This document shows, piece by piece, positions 37,025 through 46,814 of a stretch of 64,000 nucleotides of DNA. The position numbers and the translations under genes are program-made. This DNA is from Porifericola rhodea (lineage in GTDB: Bacteria > Bacteroidota > Bacteroidia > Cytophagales > Cyclobacteriaceae): the NCBI RefSeq assembly GCF_030506305.1, contig NZ_CP119421.1:922354-986353 (forward strand), given 5' to 3'. The notes beneath the pieces were generated by a model. It saw nothing but the letters and a program-made list of their open reading frames with translations. It ran no database searches and was not told where the DNA came from. Every line of letters starts with the position of its first letter. Position 1 is the stretch's first letter.

Positions 37025-38032
37025 ATGCAAAATGCGCAATTTTTTAAAGATAACTTATTCAGCATAAATGCTCAAAACTTTGAAGAGTATGCTCTCTCAC
37101 TTTTCAGATGGCAGGCAGAGCACAACCCTGTATATAAGCTTTACATAGAAAATTTAAGTATTCGGGTTGAGGAGGTCAAACGCCTGGAGCATATACCTTT
37201 TTTGCCTATCGCTTTTTTTAAAGATCATAAAGTGGTTAGCATTGATGAAACAGAAAAGACAGAAAGCTACACATATTATGAAAGTAGTGGTACTACGGGA
37301 CAGCAAAGAAGCAGGCACTACCTTGCAGATACTGAGTTTTATTTAAAAGTATGTCGGCAAATTTTTGAGACACAATACGGAAAGTTAGAAGATTTTCATG
37401 TGTTTGCTTTGCTCCCATCTTACCTGGAAAGAAAACATGCCTCGTTGGTAGCTATGGCTGATCATTTTATTCAACTCAGCCAATCCGATCTTTCCGGCTT
37501 TTACCTAAACGAATACGACAGGCTTCTTGCTCAGATACAAGAAGCCAAAAAAACTGGCAGAAAGGTACTATTGCTAGGGGTTACGTTTGCCTTGCTGGAG
37601 CTTGCAGAAAATTATAGTCCTAAGTTGGAGGGGGTAATTGTTATGGAAACCGGAGGCATGAAAGGCAGAAGGAAGGAGATGATCAGGCAAGAACTACACT
37701 ACATACTTACAAATGGATTCCAGCTTAATCATATCCACTCAGAATATGGTATGACGGAATTGCTTTCTCAGGCCTATGCACATTATAAAGGTTTGTTTCA
37801 ATGTCCTTCCTGGATGCGTGTACTAATCAGAGATATCAATGATCCCTTTTGCCTGGATCAAAGCCTACGCTATGGCGGCATCAATGTAATAGATCTGGCA
37901 AATGTACATTCTTGTGCATTTATAGAAACTCAGGATTTAGGAAGGTATCATCATGAAACTGGCTATTTTGAGGTTTTAGGACGATTTGATCAATCTGATG
38001 TCAGAGGATGTAACCTGATGGTAGCACTATAG
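37025..38032 (+). CDS. LuxE-like acyl-protein synthetase / AMP-dependent ligase
   Basis: ATG 37025 is preferred over an upstream TTG, giving 335 residues. The protein belongs to the LuxE/PaaK-like adenylating family: FLPIAFFKDHKVVS, the phosphate-binding loop YYESSGTTGQQRSRHY, IHSEYGMTELLSQAY, and LGRFDQSDVRGCNL, where the C-terminal Asp-Arg follows. Such enzymes activate a carboxylic acid as acyl-AMP and pass it to a protein or other acceptor. LuxE does this for fatty acids in bioluminescence, but no lux genes are nearby, so the acid and the acceptor are unknown. It is probably monocistronic. Confidence 0.85.
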   Translation: MQNAQFFKDNLFSINAQNFEEYALSLFRWQAEHNPVYKLYIENLSIRVEEVKRLEHIPFLPIAFFKDHKVVSIDETEKTESYTYYESSGTTGQQRSRHYLADTEFYLKVCRQIFETQYGKLEDFHVFALLPSYLERKHASLVAMADHFIQLSQSDLSGFYLNEYDRLLAQIQEAKKTGRKVLLLGVTFALLELAENYSPKLEGVIVMETGGMKGRRKEMIRQELHYILTNGFQLNHIHSEYGMTELLSQAYAHYKGLFQCPSWMRVLIRDINDPFCLDQSLRYGGINVIDLANVHSCAFIETQDLGRYHHETGYFEVLGRFDQSDVRGCNLMVAL

Positions 38033-38066
38033 CGATGCAATAAAATTTAACTTTTCTAATAAAATA

Positions 38067-38097
38067 TTTGACACATGTAATGTTTATTGTATATTTG
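38067..38097 (+). promoter_or_regulatory. Bacteroidetes consensus promoter of the small lipoprotein
   Basis: TTTG at 38067-38070, 19 bases, then TATATTTG at 38090-38097 fit the Bacteroidetes TTTG-N19..21-TAnnTTTG consensus exactly. The start codon follows about 32 bases later. Confidence 0.75.
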
Positions 38098-38128
38098 AAT
38101 TATAGAATATAACAAAAACAACTCAGAC

Positions 38129-38269
38129 ATGAAATCAGTATTACTTTTTGCCGCTATAATTATGATATCTGCAGCTTCTTGTGCACCTAGAGTTTCTTGC
38201 CCTGCATACGCTATAGATAAAAAAGCCCCTATTGTGCAAAAGCAGGTAGAAGCAGAAAGAAATATGTAA
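38129..38269 (+). CDS. 46-residue lipoprotein
   Basis: This short gene encodes MKSVLLFAAIIMISAASC, a lipobox with Cys18, and a 28-residue polar tail with a second cysteine at 24 and a basic-acidic mix ending in EAERNM. It is real by position: a perfect promoter stands before it and a bidirectional terminator directly after. It is too small for a domain. Such tiny lipoproteins are often envelope-stress or anchor proteins, but no function can be stated. Confidence 0.75.
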   Translation: MKSVLLFAAIIMISAASCAPRVSCPAYAIDKKAPIVQKQVEAERNM

Positions 38270-38275
38270 TAAAAC

Positions 38276-38306
38276 AGCAAAAGAGCAACACAGGCTGCTC
38301 TTTTGT
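38276..38306. terminator. Bidirectional terminator
   Basis: The stem CAAAAGAGCA / TGCTCTTTTG with an 8-base loop lies between the small lipoprotein and the stop of the NtrC-like gene. T-rich ends face both ways, serving both convergent genes. Confidence 0.75.
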
Positions 38307-38310
38307 TGGT

Positions 38311-39462
38311 TCAGGCATATTTTGAAACGTCCTGAGCGGTAATTTCTGTATCACACATAATTACCAGTCGTTCTACCACGTTTCGTAATTCACGGATATT
38401 ACCTGTCCATTCAAAACTTTGAAGTTCTTTTAAGGCATCTGCTGTAATTGTTTTGGGTGGCGCTCCATACTCACCTGCTATGTCGTTAAGAAACTTATCA
38501 ACCAGCAGAGGTATATCATCTTTACGCTCCTTAAGTGGAGGCACATGTATTAGTATCACACTCAGGCGGTGGTAAAGATCTTCACGAAAGTTACCTTCTT
38601 CAATCTCTTTTTTAAGATCTTTGTTGGTAGCCGCCAAGACCCGAACATCTACATTGATTGCCTTATCCCCTCCTACCCGGGTAATCTTATGTTCTTGCAG
38701 AGCTCGCAACACTTTTGCCTGAGCCGACAGACTCATATCCCCTATTTCGTCCAGAAATAAAGTACCTCCGTGGGCCTGTTCAAACCTTCCCTTTTTCTGT
38801 TTGATCGCTGAGGTAAACGAGCCTTTCTCATGGCCAAAGAGTTCGCTTTCGATCAGTTCTGAAGGAATTGCAGCACAGTTTACTTCCACCAGAGGGGCCG
38901 AGGCACGGTTACTGAGAGCATGCAGCCATTTAGCAACCAGTTCTTTACCGGTTCCGTTAGGGCCGGTTATAAGTACACGAGCCTCTGTAGGTGCAACACG
39001 TTCAATTGTATTTTTTACTTCGTGGATGGGTTCTGACTCACCCACAATATCTACTACACCAGAAATTTTCTTCCGTAAGACTTTAGTTTCAGCCACCAGG
39101 TCAGACTTATCCAATGCATTTTTAATAGTAACCAGCAAACGATTAAGATCCGGCGGCTTCTCTATAAAATCAAAAGCTCCGATTTTGGTAGCTTCTACAG
39201 CAGTCTCTATGTTTCCATGAGCTGAAATCATAATAAACTGAGCACTATGTCCGGCATCCATCGCTTTTTGCAGCACTTCCATACCATCCATATTGGGCAT
39301 CTTAATGTCAAGTAGTACAAGATCGTACTGATCTTTGCTCAACATCTTTAGCCCCTGCTCTCCATCTTCAGCTTCATCTACTTTGTACTTTTCGTACTCA
39401 AGAATTTCTTTCAGAGAACCACGTATCGCCTTTTCATCATCTATTATTAAGATTTTGGCCAT
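38311..39462 (-). CDS. NtrC-like response regulator lacking the DNA-binding domain
   Basis: I choose ATG 39462 (383 residues). The upstream frame begins at a TTG adding 12 residues with no receiver homology. The receiver domain has Asp8-Asp9 and the phospho-acceptor Asp52 (LVLLDIKMP). The AAA+ domain has GPNGTGKELVAKW, the loop GSFTSA in place of GAFTGA, GGTLFLDEIGDM and an R-finger region. The chain stops at VSKYA, right after the AAA+ lid, so the usual C-terminal Fis-type helix-turn-helix is absent. It is probably a sigma-54 activator working through solution contact or by binding another DNA-binding protein. The cognate kinase is not adjacent. Confidence 0.9.
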   Translation of the reverse strand: MAKILIIDDEKAIRGSLKEILEYEKYKVDEAEDGEQGLKMLSKDQYDLVLLDIKMPNMDGMEVLQKAMDAGHSAQFIMISAHGNIETAVEATKIGAFDFIEKPPDLNRLLVTIKNALDKSDLVAETKVLRKKISGVVDIVGESEPIHEVKNTIERVAPTEARVLITGPNGTGKELVAKWLHALSNRASAPLVEVNCAAIPSELIESELFGHEKGSFTSAIKQKKGRFEQAHGGTLFLDEIGDMSLSAQAKVLRALQEHKITRVGGDKAINVDVRVLAATNKDLKKEIEEGNFREDLYHRLSVILIHVPPLKERKDDIPLLVDKFLNDIAGEYGAPPKTITADALKELQSFEWTGNIRELRNVVERLVIMCDTEITAQDVSKYA

Positions 39463-39490
39463 AGTAAAAATTTGGTAATAAAAATAATAA

Positions 39491-39883
39491 TGTTGCAAGC
39501 CGATAAGCCGGGTTCTGTCGTTTTGCGAACAAAACGTCTTATCATCTATCTAGCCCTGCTATTACTAACAGGATCTATCGGTCTACCCGCTGACACGGAC
39601 GAGCAGCCCTATTGAGCAACAAGATGTTACTACATGTCAGCTTATTTGACCTTTCAGCCCGTAAGGTTTACCCTGCCCCCGCTGTCACCAGCAGGGCGGT
39701 GAGCTCTTACCTCACCTTTTCACCCTTATCTGCCCATGGCAGACGGTATATTTTCTGTGGCACTATCTGTACCCTGACCGTCTCCAGTCAGAATCCTTCC
39801 TGTTAGGAAGTACGGCGCTCTGTGCTGCCCGGACTTTCCTCTCTTCTGCTTACACAGAACAGCGATAAGATGGCTTGCAACAC
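39491..39883 (-). ncRNA. rnpB: RNase P RNA (bacterial class A type)
   Basis: On the minus strand the conserved 5' element GAGGAAAGTCCGGGCAGC and the 3' element CAGAACCCGGCTTATC are both present. The ends pair (TGTTGCAAGCC / GGCTTGCAACA) across about 390 bases. The P4 pairing regions and the CCCGC loops lie between. It forms the catalytic subunit that trims the 5' ends of tRNA precursors. It sits 28 bases ahead of the NtrC-like gene on the same strand. Confidence 0.95.
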
Positions 39884-39945
39884 TATATTAGTGAGTCAAA
39901 GTGATATTAAAAAGTTTCCGTAAGGATTTACTAATTTCTGGCTGT

Positions 39946-41127
39946 TTAGCTCATACGCTCAATGACGATAGCCGAGGCACCACCGCCACCATTACATATG
40001 CCTGCTACTCCTATACTCCCGTCTTTTTGATTAAGTACATTGTTTAAAGTTGTGATAATTCTAGCTCCAGAACAACCTAGAGGGTGTCCTAAAGCAACGG
40101 CACCGCCGAAAACATTTACCTTTTCCGGATTCAACTCCAGCTTTCTGGTATTGGCTATGGCAACGGCAGAAAAAGCTTCGTTTATCTCAAAGAAATCTAC
40201 ATCTGCCTGGCTGATGTCTGCCATCTTCATAGCTTTAGGTATGGCCAGTGAAGGTGCGGTAGTAAACCAGAGGGGATCTTGGGCTGCATCAGCAAAGCTT
40301 CTGATTTTAGCGAGAGGCTTAATGTTAAGTTCATCTGCCTTCTTTTTACTCATGAGTATCAATGCAGAAGCTCCATCATTAATAGTAGAGGCATTGGCGG
40401 CAGTTACCGTCCCTTCTTTTGAAAAGACAGGACGTAATGAAGGAATTTTCTCGTAGTTAACTCTTTTATATTCTTCATCTTCCTGTATTATCAAAGGTTC
40501 TCCCTTTCTCTGTGGCACATCAACTGGCACAATCTCCTCTCCAAGTTGACCGGACTCTGTAGCAGCAGCTACTCTTTTGTAAGAATTAACAGCATATTCA
40601 TCCTGCTCTTCACGACTTATCTGCATTTCTTTAGCCGTATTATCAGCACAATTACCCATTGCAAACTTATAGTAAGCTTCAAACAAGCCATCTTTTTCAA
40701 GCCCATCTACCAGCTCACCTCCGCCGTACTTATAGCCAAAGCGAGCCTTAGGCAGGTAATAGGGTATATTGCTCATACTTTCCATACCTCCAGCAACTAT
40801 AATGTCTTGCTGCCCCAGCATAATAGATTGTGCAGCAAACATTACTGACTTCATGCCTGAGGAACATACTTTATTGATTGTAGTGCAGGGGACCTCATAA
40901 GGTATGCCGGCCGCTACCGCAGCCTGACGAGCAGGGGCCTGACCTAAATTGGCAGACACTACATTTCCCATCAGTACTTCCTGTACCTGTTGAGGCTCAA
41001 GTTTTGCTCTTTGTAAAGCTCCTTTGATAGCGACTGCGCCCAGTTCAATTGCACTTAGTGCAGAGAGGCTCCCTCCAAAAGAACCAATGGGTGTTCGCAC
41101 TGCTGACACGATATATACTTCTTCCAT
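39946..41127 (-). CDS. Acetyl-CoA acetyltransferase (thiolase)
   Basis: The 393-residue protein is a standard thiolase. The nucleophile Cys lies in INKVCSSGMKSV near residue 89, the active histidine in VALGHPLGCSGA, and the second cysteine in GICNGGGGAS. NEAFSAVA is the conserved fourth motif. It condenses two acetyl-CoA into acetoacetyl-CoA or cleaves it in fatty acid or ketone metabolism. No pathway genes are adjacent. It lies 41 bases downstream of batC, so it may share the bat transcript. Confidence 0.93.
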   Translation of the reverse strand: MEEVYIVSAVRTPIGSFGGSLSALSAIELGAVAIKGALQRAKLEPQQVQEVLMGNVVSANLGQAPARQAAVAAGIPYEVPCTTINKVCSSGMKSVMFAAQSIMLGQQDIIVAGGMESMSNIPYYLPKARFGYKYGGGELVDGLEKDGLFEAYYKFAMGNCADNTAKEMQISREEQDEYAVNSYKRVAAATESGQLGEEIVPVDVPQRKGEPLIIQEDEEYKRVNYEKIPSLRPVFSKEGTVTAANASTINDGASALILMSKKKADELNIKPLAKIRSFADAAQDPLWFTTAPSLAIPKAMKMADISQADVDFFEINEAFSAVAIANTRKLELNPEKVNVFGGAVALGHPLGCSGARIITTLNNVLNQKDGSIGVAGICNGGGGASAIVIERMS

Positions 41128-41168
41128 TTTTTTGGGTTGTTTGTTTTAGGTTAAAAAATTCTAACTAC

Positions 41169-42041
41169 CTACCAATCTGGCTTTGTTCGGTCACGGGCTT
41201 TTTCCTGACGGCGGCGGTTTTGTTGAATATATTGCATTTCGTTGTTTCGCATAGCTTCCAGAATCATACGCGCTTTTTCTTCACTTATGTTCATTTCCTT
41301 CAGACGTTCGCTCATCTGAGAAGCAGATTGCTCTTCATCGCTTTTGTCACCTTCTTCCTGTTGCTCTCCCTGTTGCGTATTTTGTTCCTCAGCGTCTTGT
41401 GGATCACCTTCACTTTCTCCTTGCTGCTCTTGTTGCTGCTCCTGCTTCTGTCCTTCCTCATTTTGCTCTGACTGCTCTCCTTCCTCTCCTTTTTGGTTTT
41501 GTTGCTGATCTTGCTCTTGTTGCTGCTCCTGTTGGTTTTTATCTTTTTGCTGGTCGTTCTGCTGGTTCTGGTTTTGTTGATTCTCCTGATTTTGCTGCTG
41601 CTCTTCCTGCTTTTTTAGCAGCTCTTTGACCAACTCATAATTGTACCGAGCCTCTTCGTTACTAGGGTTAGCTTTCAATGACTCTTTAAAAATGCTTAAG
41701 GCCTCCTCATATTTCTTTTGACCACTGGCTATCACTCCCATTTGCTGATATGCAACCGACTTGATGTTAGTATCCTCAGTTCTTAGTAAACGATTGTAGT
41801 TTCTTTGAGCAGAAACTGTATCGCCGGCCTGAATTAATGAATGTGCTAAATTCAGGCGAATATTCGGGTCTTCTATGTTTAATGAATCTAAAAGAGTTTG
41901 ATAGTTAGCTATTGCTTTTTCGTATTCACCATTTTGGTAAGCTGCCGCTGCCTCTTTTTTTAAACGATTAACGGTAGCTATATTAGCTATGATTCCGAAG
42001 GCGGTAAACGCTACAACGATTAAGCCTACGATTAACTTCAT
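41169..42041 (-). CDS. batC: BatC-like TPR protein with Gln/Glu-rich tail
   Basis: The 290-residue protein has an N-terminal membrane segment (LIVGLIVVAFTAFGIIANIA), then three TPR-like helical pairs (AAAYQNGEYEKAIANYQTLL; AYQQMGVIASGQKKYEEALS). A long, low-complexity stretch of Q, E and N follows at about 150-250, and a short basic end (RRRQEKARDRTKPDW). Its position directly after the BatB-like gene with a 4-base overlap fits the Bat (Bacteroides aerotolerance) operon, thought to aid envelope integrity and oxidative tolerance. Confidence 0.85.
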   Translation of the reverse strand: MKLIVGLIVVAFTAFGIIANIATVNRLKKEAAAAYQNGEYEKAIANYQTLLDSLNIEDPNIRLNLAHSLIQAGDTVSAQRNYNRLLRTEDTNIKSVAYQQMGVIASGQKKYEEALSIFKESLKANPSNEEARYNYELVKELLKKQEEQQQNQENQQNQNQQNDQQKDKNQQEQQQEQDQQQNQKGEEGEQSEQNEEGQKQEQQQEQQGESEGDPQDAEEQNTQQGEQQEEGDKSDEEQSASQMSERLKEMNISEEKARMILEAMRNNEMQYIQQNRRRQEKARDRTKPDW

Positions 42042-43006
42042 ATTTTTACTGTTTTAAATTTAAACAAATGATCAATAGCGAATAGTATAGCCCCTGCTAC
42101 TAAAAAATAGATGTATTTGTTGGATGAGGTGTCTACCTGACGTGAATCTCTCAGCTCTCCTTCTATCTGGCTGATTGCATTAATTAGCCGTGATGAATCA
42201 TCTCTTCGGTTATTAATTTCAAAGTATTTACCTCCAGTTTCATCAGCCAACTGCTGTAGAGACCCACTTTCCAACTTAGTTACTACCACATTGCCTTCCT
42301 GGTCTGTTTTAGGTATACCCCTCATCAAAATCTGACTCCCTTCATTAGTACCTACTCCTAAAGTAAAAAGTTTAATACCTGCATTTTTAATTTCCTGGGC
42401 CACCTCGGAAGTTTCATCGCCAAAATCTTCGCCATCGCTAATCAAGATAATGACTTTAGATTTTTGTTGAGAGGGAACACTTTCATCCCCCTTCAGCTTA
42501 GATAAAGCCATACGTAAAGGTGGGGCAAAATCAGTTCCGCTATTAGGTACCAATCCGGTGTTCAGTGTTTCAATAAACAAGTTTAATGCACTCTGATCAT
42601 AAGTAAGAGGGCATTGAACGAAAGCTTCAGAAGAAAAGATAATAAGTCCTATTCTATCAGAACTAAATGATTTCACCAGATCACGAAGCTCAAACTTTAG
42701 CTTCTCTAACCTACTGGGCTGTATATCTGTAGCATTCATGGATTGAGACAAATCTACCGCCACAAATATATCTTTACCTACTGCCTGTATCTCTTTAGTC
42801 GCATTACCCATAAGAGGTCCCAAAAGAGCCACCATAAAAAGCAGAAAATAAAGAGTACGTAATAGTACCTTAGCAACTATAGCCGGGAAGCTCGTCTTTA
42901 GTATGCGGCTAATTTTGATCATACGCGTGATGTACAACACATAGCCTAACAGAAAGAGGCTAATGAATACATACTCTGTTTTTCCAAATTGATGATACCA
43001 CTCCAT
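42038..43006 (-). CDS. batB: BatB/BatA-like von Willebrand factor A membrane protein
   Basis: The 322-residue protein has N-terminal transmembrane segments (two near 15-32 and 47-64). A VWA domain follows with the MIDAS motif DLSQSMNATD, then ISDGEDFGDET and LFTLGVGTNEG. A last transmembrane segment lies near 305-320. VWA domains bind metal ions and partner proteins. The order batB-batC is clear, but the BatA, MoxR ATPase and DUF58 genes usually ahead are absent, so this is a short version of the operon. A possible -7 box (TAATTTTG on the minus strand, 43031-43024) lies just upstream. Confidence 0.87.
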   Translation of the reverse strand: MEWYHQFGKTEYVFISLFLLGYVLYITRMIKISRILKTSFPAIVAKVLLRTLYFLLFMVALLGPLMGNATKEIQAVGKDIFVAVDLSQSMNATDIQPSRLEKLKFELRDLVKSFSSDRIGLIIFSSEAFVQCPLTYDQSALNLFIETLNTGLVPNSGTDFAPPLRMALSKLKGDESVPSQQKSKVIILISDGEDFGDETSEVAQEIKNAGIKLFTLGVGTNEGSQILMRGIPKTDQEGNVVVTKLESGSLQQLADETGGKYFEINNRRDDSSRLINAISQIEGELRDSRQVDTSSNKYIYFLVAGAILFAIDHLFKFKTVKI

Positions 43007-43151
43007 AGATTATTCCTTCTGAACAAAATTACACTGTATAACGAAAAAATTAGGCTCAAAGTGCAAAATTTAGAGACAGCCTCCAATGCAGAAATATGAA
43101 ATTCGGATAAAAAGCTGAATATACATTAGATTAGAAATTTCTCCTCAATAC

Positions 43152-43184
43152 TTTGGAGATCTAAAAAATCTTATGCTATATTTG
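43152..43184 (+). promoter_or_regulatory. Promoter of the tRNA-Ser/tRNA-Pro pair
   Basis: TTTG at 43152-43155, 21 bases, then TATATTTG at 43177-43184 match the Bacteroidetes consensus. The first tRNA begins about 50 bases downstream. Confidence 0.7.
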
Positions 43185-43233
43185 CACTTCCAAAAACGGG
43201 GGACTGTTTTTAGTTTTCCTTTTTATAAGCCAC

Positions 43234-43323
<90 letters not shown>

Positions 43324-43361
43324 ACTGATTAGGCAAATGGCCTATAAAAAACTTAAGTCAT

Positions 43362-43436
43362 CGGGGCGTAGCGCAGTCCGGTTAGCGTACCTGCTTTGGG
43401 AGCAGGGGGTCGCAGGTTCGAATCCTGCCGCCCCGA
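43362..43436 (+). tRNA. tRNA-Pro (UGG)
   Basis: CGGGGCG pairs with CGCCCCG, and the anticodon stem-loop is CCTGC-TTTGGGA-GCAGG with anticodon TGG. The T-loop GTTCGAATC is intact. It lies 39 bases after the tRNA-Ser and is followed by a strong terminator, so both form one transcript. Confidence 0.97.
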
Positions 43437-43445
43437 CTTTGACAC

Positions 43446-43480
43446 AAGCCACTTACAAAATTGTAAGTGGCTTTTTTTAT
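43446..43480 (+). terminator. Terminator of the tRNA operon
   Basis: AGCCACTTACAA / TTGTAAGTGGCT is a 12-base stem followed by TTTTTTAT, directly after the tRNA-Pro. Confidence 0.92.
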
Positions 43481-43524
43481 TGCAGCTTCTCATCTTAAGT
43501 TTTTTATCCTGTAACAGGACCTCG

Positions 43525-43557
43525 TTTGTTTTTTCAATAAACAGACTTTTATAGTTG
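43525..43557 (+). promoter_or_regulatory. Promoter-like pair before the frameshifted gene
   Basis: TTTG at 43525-43528, 21 bases, then TATAGTTG at 43550-43557, one base off TAnnTTTG. The start codon follows 27 bases later. Confidence 0.4.
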
Positions 43558-43583
43558 CAAAGCTACTTTGATCTTTACAACAA

Positions 43584-44539
43584 ATGACAAAGATTCTAGT
43601 AATTGTGCCCTGCCTCCTCGCCCTATCACTTACTTTTGTATCAGCACAAGTATTTAAAGGGGTAGTACGCTATAAGACACACTATGATATAAAAAGGGTG
43701 GGTATCGCCCCGATATACTAGACAAAGCACAGGGTAATTTTATAGATTTTTACACAAATGGTAGTGTTAGCAGAAAAGTGATTCGTTATAACGAAAAAAT
43801 ACTGTATACTACCTTATTTGATAGTAAAACTCAGACCTTCTACACTAAATATCCTGGAACTACAACTGTAGCATGGTATGCTTTAGATAAACGTCATCAA
43901 AGTAAAGTAGTAGAAATAACCAGAGAAAAAGACGCACTTGAAACTTTAAATGTTTCTTGCGATAGACTGATTATTAACACTGGAGATGAGGACCCTAAAG
44001 AGACTTCTGAGTTTTTCCTCCATCCGCATTTACTAGTTCAGTCAGCATACTTACCCTTTCTGGCAGATACACTTGATTATAAAAACTATGCTGAAAGCTT
44101 AGTACTCGCTGCTATTGTTAAAACAAATACTTATGATAAGACAGATCAGGCTATAGAAATCTTTCACGATGATGACTTACCATCACACCTTTTTGAAATC
44201 CCTGATCAACATTTACTTCCTTATGGATTAGCCCTTAAGACTCCTCCCAAACCTAGAAAAGGATACAACCGATGGTATTCTAAGTTATATTCTTCTTTAC
44301 GATACCCACCTAGCGCAGCAAAAAAAGGGCGAGAAGCAAGAGTATTAATTATGTTTACAATTACTCAAAAAGGAAAACTGGAGGACCCAACCGTACTAAA
44401 TGAAGTTGACTTAGATTTTGAAATGCATATAAAAAAGTCATTGAGCAAAATGTTAATCCGATGGGAAGCAGGAAAACAAGACGGAAAAGCTGTTAATTCT
44501 GTTATGGTATTACCCATTGACTTCGTTATGTTTCCTTAA
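43584..44539 (+). pseudogene. Frameshifted secreted TonB-C-terminal domain protein
   Basis: The first frame starts at ATG 43584 with a signal peptide (PCLLALSLTFVSA) and runs to TAG 43719-43721. A second frame, open from 43688, continues with GYRPDILDKAQGNFIDFYTN... to the stop at 44539. The two frames are consecutive pieces of one protein of about 317 residues, broken in the A/G-rich run at about 43690-43700. The C-terminal ~80 residues are a TonB C-terminal domain (LRYPPSAAKKGREARVLIMF and VNSVMVLPIDFVMF). A single-base change, or a sequencing error, would restore it. No typical -1 slippery heptamer is present. The codon use across the break looks normal, which suggests a recent event. Confidence 0.8.
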
Positions 44540-44568
44540 TGGAGAAAGATAAACACGTAGTACGCTGA

Positions 44569-45357
44569 CTACTGTTTTTGCAACCTGTATTTCAGAATGC
44601 TTTTAAAAGACTTCCAAACAAACCAACTATTACCAATCAGGTATCTTTTCCATAATCTTTTAGGCTCTAAAGTAAGCCTATACAACCACTCTAAAGCATA
44701 GTCTCTTGCCCATTTTGGCAATCTTTTTTCTACACCAGCATATGTTCTAAATGCCTGTCCTAATCCTAACATGCAAGCATTAATTTTACCTTTATGCTCA
44801 TACATCCAGGTCTCCTGCTTTGGACATCCCAAAGAAACGAAAACCAGATCCGCCCCAGAGTTATTGATCATACGTACAACTTCACTATCCTCTTCCGTAC
44901 TTAGCGGACGAAAAGGGGGGGCATAGGCACCTGCAATTACTTTGTTGCTGTACTGCTGCTCAGCCTTTGTTATAATAGTTTGAAGTAAATCATCAGTACT
45001 TCCATATAAGAAGACCGTTAAACCTTTTTCATCTGCCTGCTGAAGAATATCAGGAAACAGGTCCATTCCGCAAGCTCTTTCTTGAGGCATTCCGTACTGA
45101 TAGCGCATAAGTACAGATAGTGGCTTACCGTCAGGGCTTACAATATCAGCCTGATTTACAATGTTTCTGAAACCTAAATTCCAGTTTGCCTCTGACAACA
45201 TATGAACATTGGCAAAACAGACATATGATGATACTTTAGCTTGTGCCAGTTCTATTATTTTAGACAATATCTGTTGATAGCTGCCAGTACTTACTTCACA
45301 GTCAATAAGTTTTTTCTTTTGAAGAGGAACGATTTCCTGCGTACTACTTCTGATCAT
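44569..45357 (-). CDS. WecG/TagA/CpsF-family glycosyltransferase (GT26)
   Basis: The 262-residue protein shows the GT26 pattern: ANVHMLSEANWN, VSPDGKPLSVLMRYQYG with the conserved Asp, GMDLFPDILQQ, VFLYGSTDDLLQ, LVFVSLGCPKQETWM and the C-terminal basic stretch (LPKWARDYALEWLYRLTLEP) that anchors it to the membrane. GT26 enzymes add the second sugar to undecaprenyl-linked GlcNAc or similar. It follows the priming transferase (39 bases) on the same strand, giving the two starting steps of a surface polysaccharide. Confidence 0.9.
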   Translation of the reverse strand: MIRSSTQEIVPLQKKKLIDCEVSTGSYQQILSKIIELAQAKVSSYVCFANVHMLSEANWNLGFRNIVNQADIVSPDGKPLSVLMRYQYGMPQERACGMDLFPDILQQADEKGLTVFLYGSTDDLLQTIITKAEQQYSNKVIAGAYAPPFRPLSTEEDSEVVRMINNSGADLVFVSLGCPKQETWMYEHKGKINACMLGLGQAFRTYAGVEKRLPKWARDYALEWLYRLTLEPKRLWKRYLIGNSWFVWKSFKSILKYRLQKQ

Positions 45358-45395
45358 AGATAAAATGTAAATAATAGATGTCTAGCTAGAACTAT

Positions 45396-46814
<1,419 letters not shown>

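Noticed and set aside
39612-39806. Plus-strand open frame over the RNase P RNA
   Set aside because: The RNA gene on the other strand fully explains this sequence.
41399-41629. Open frame antisense to the Gln/Glu-rich part of batC
   Set aside because: It is the mirror of the low-complexity repeat in the real gene and has no coding evidence.
43684-43721. Programmed -1 ribosomal frameshift in the TonB-C-terminal gene
   Set aside because: The A-run is not a classical X-XXY-YYZ heptamer in the zero frame, and I see no following pseudoknot; a mutation or sequence error is simpler.
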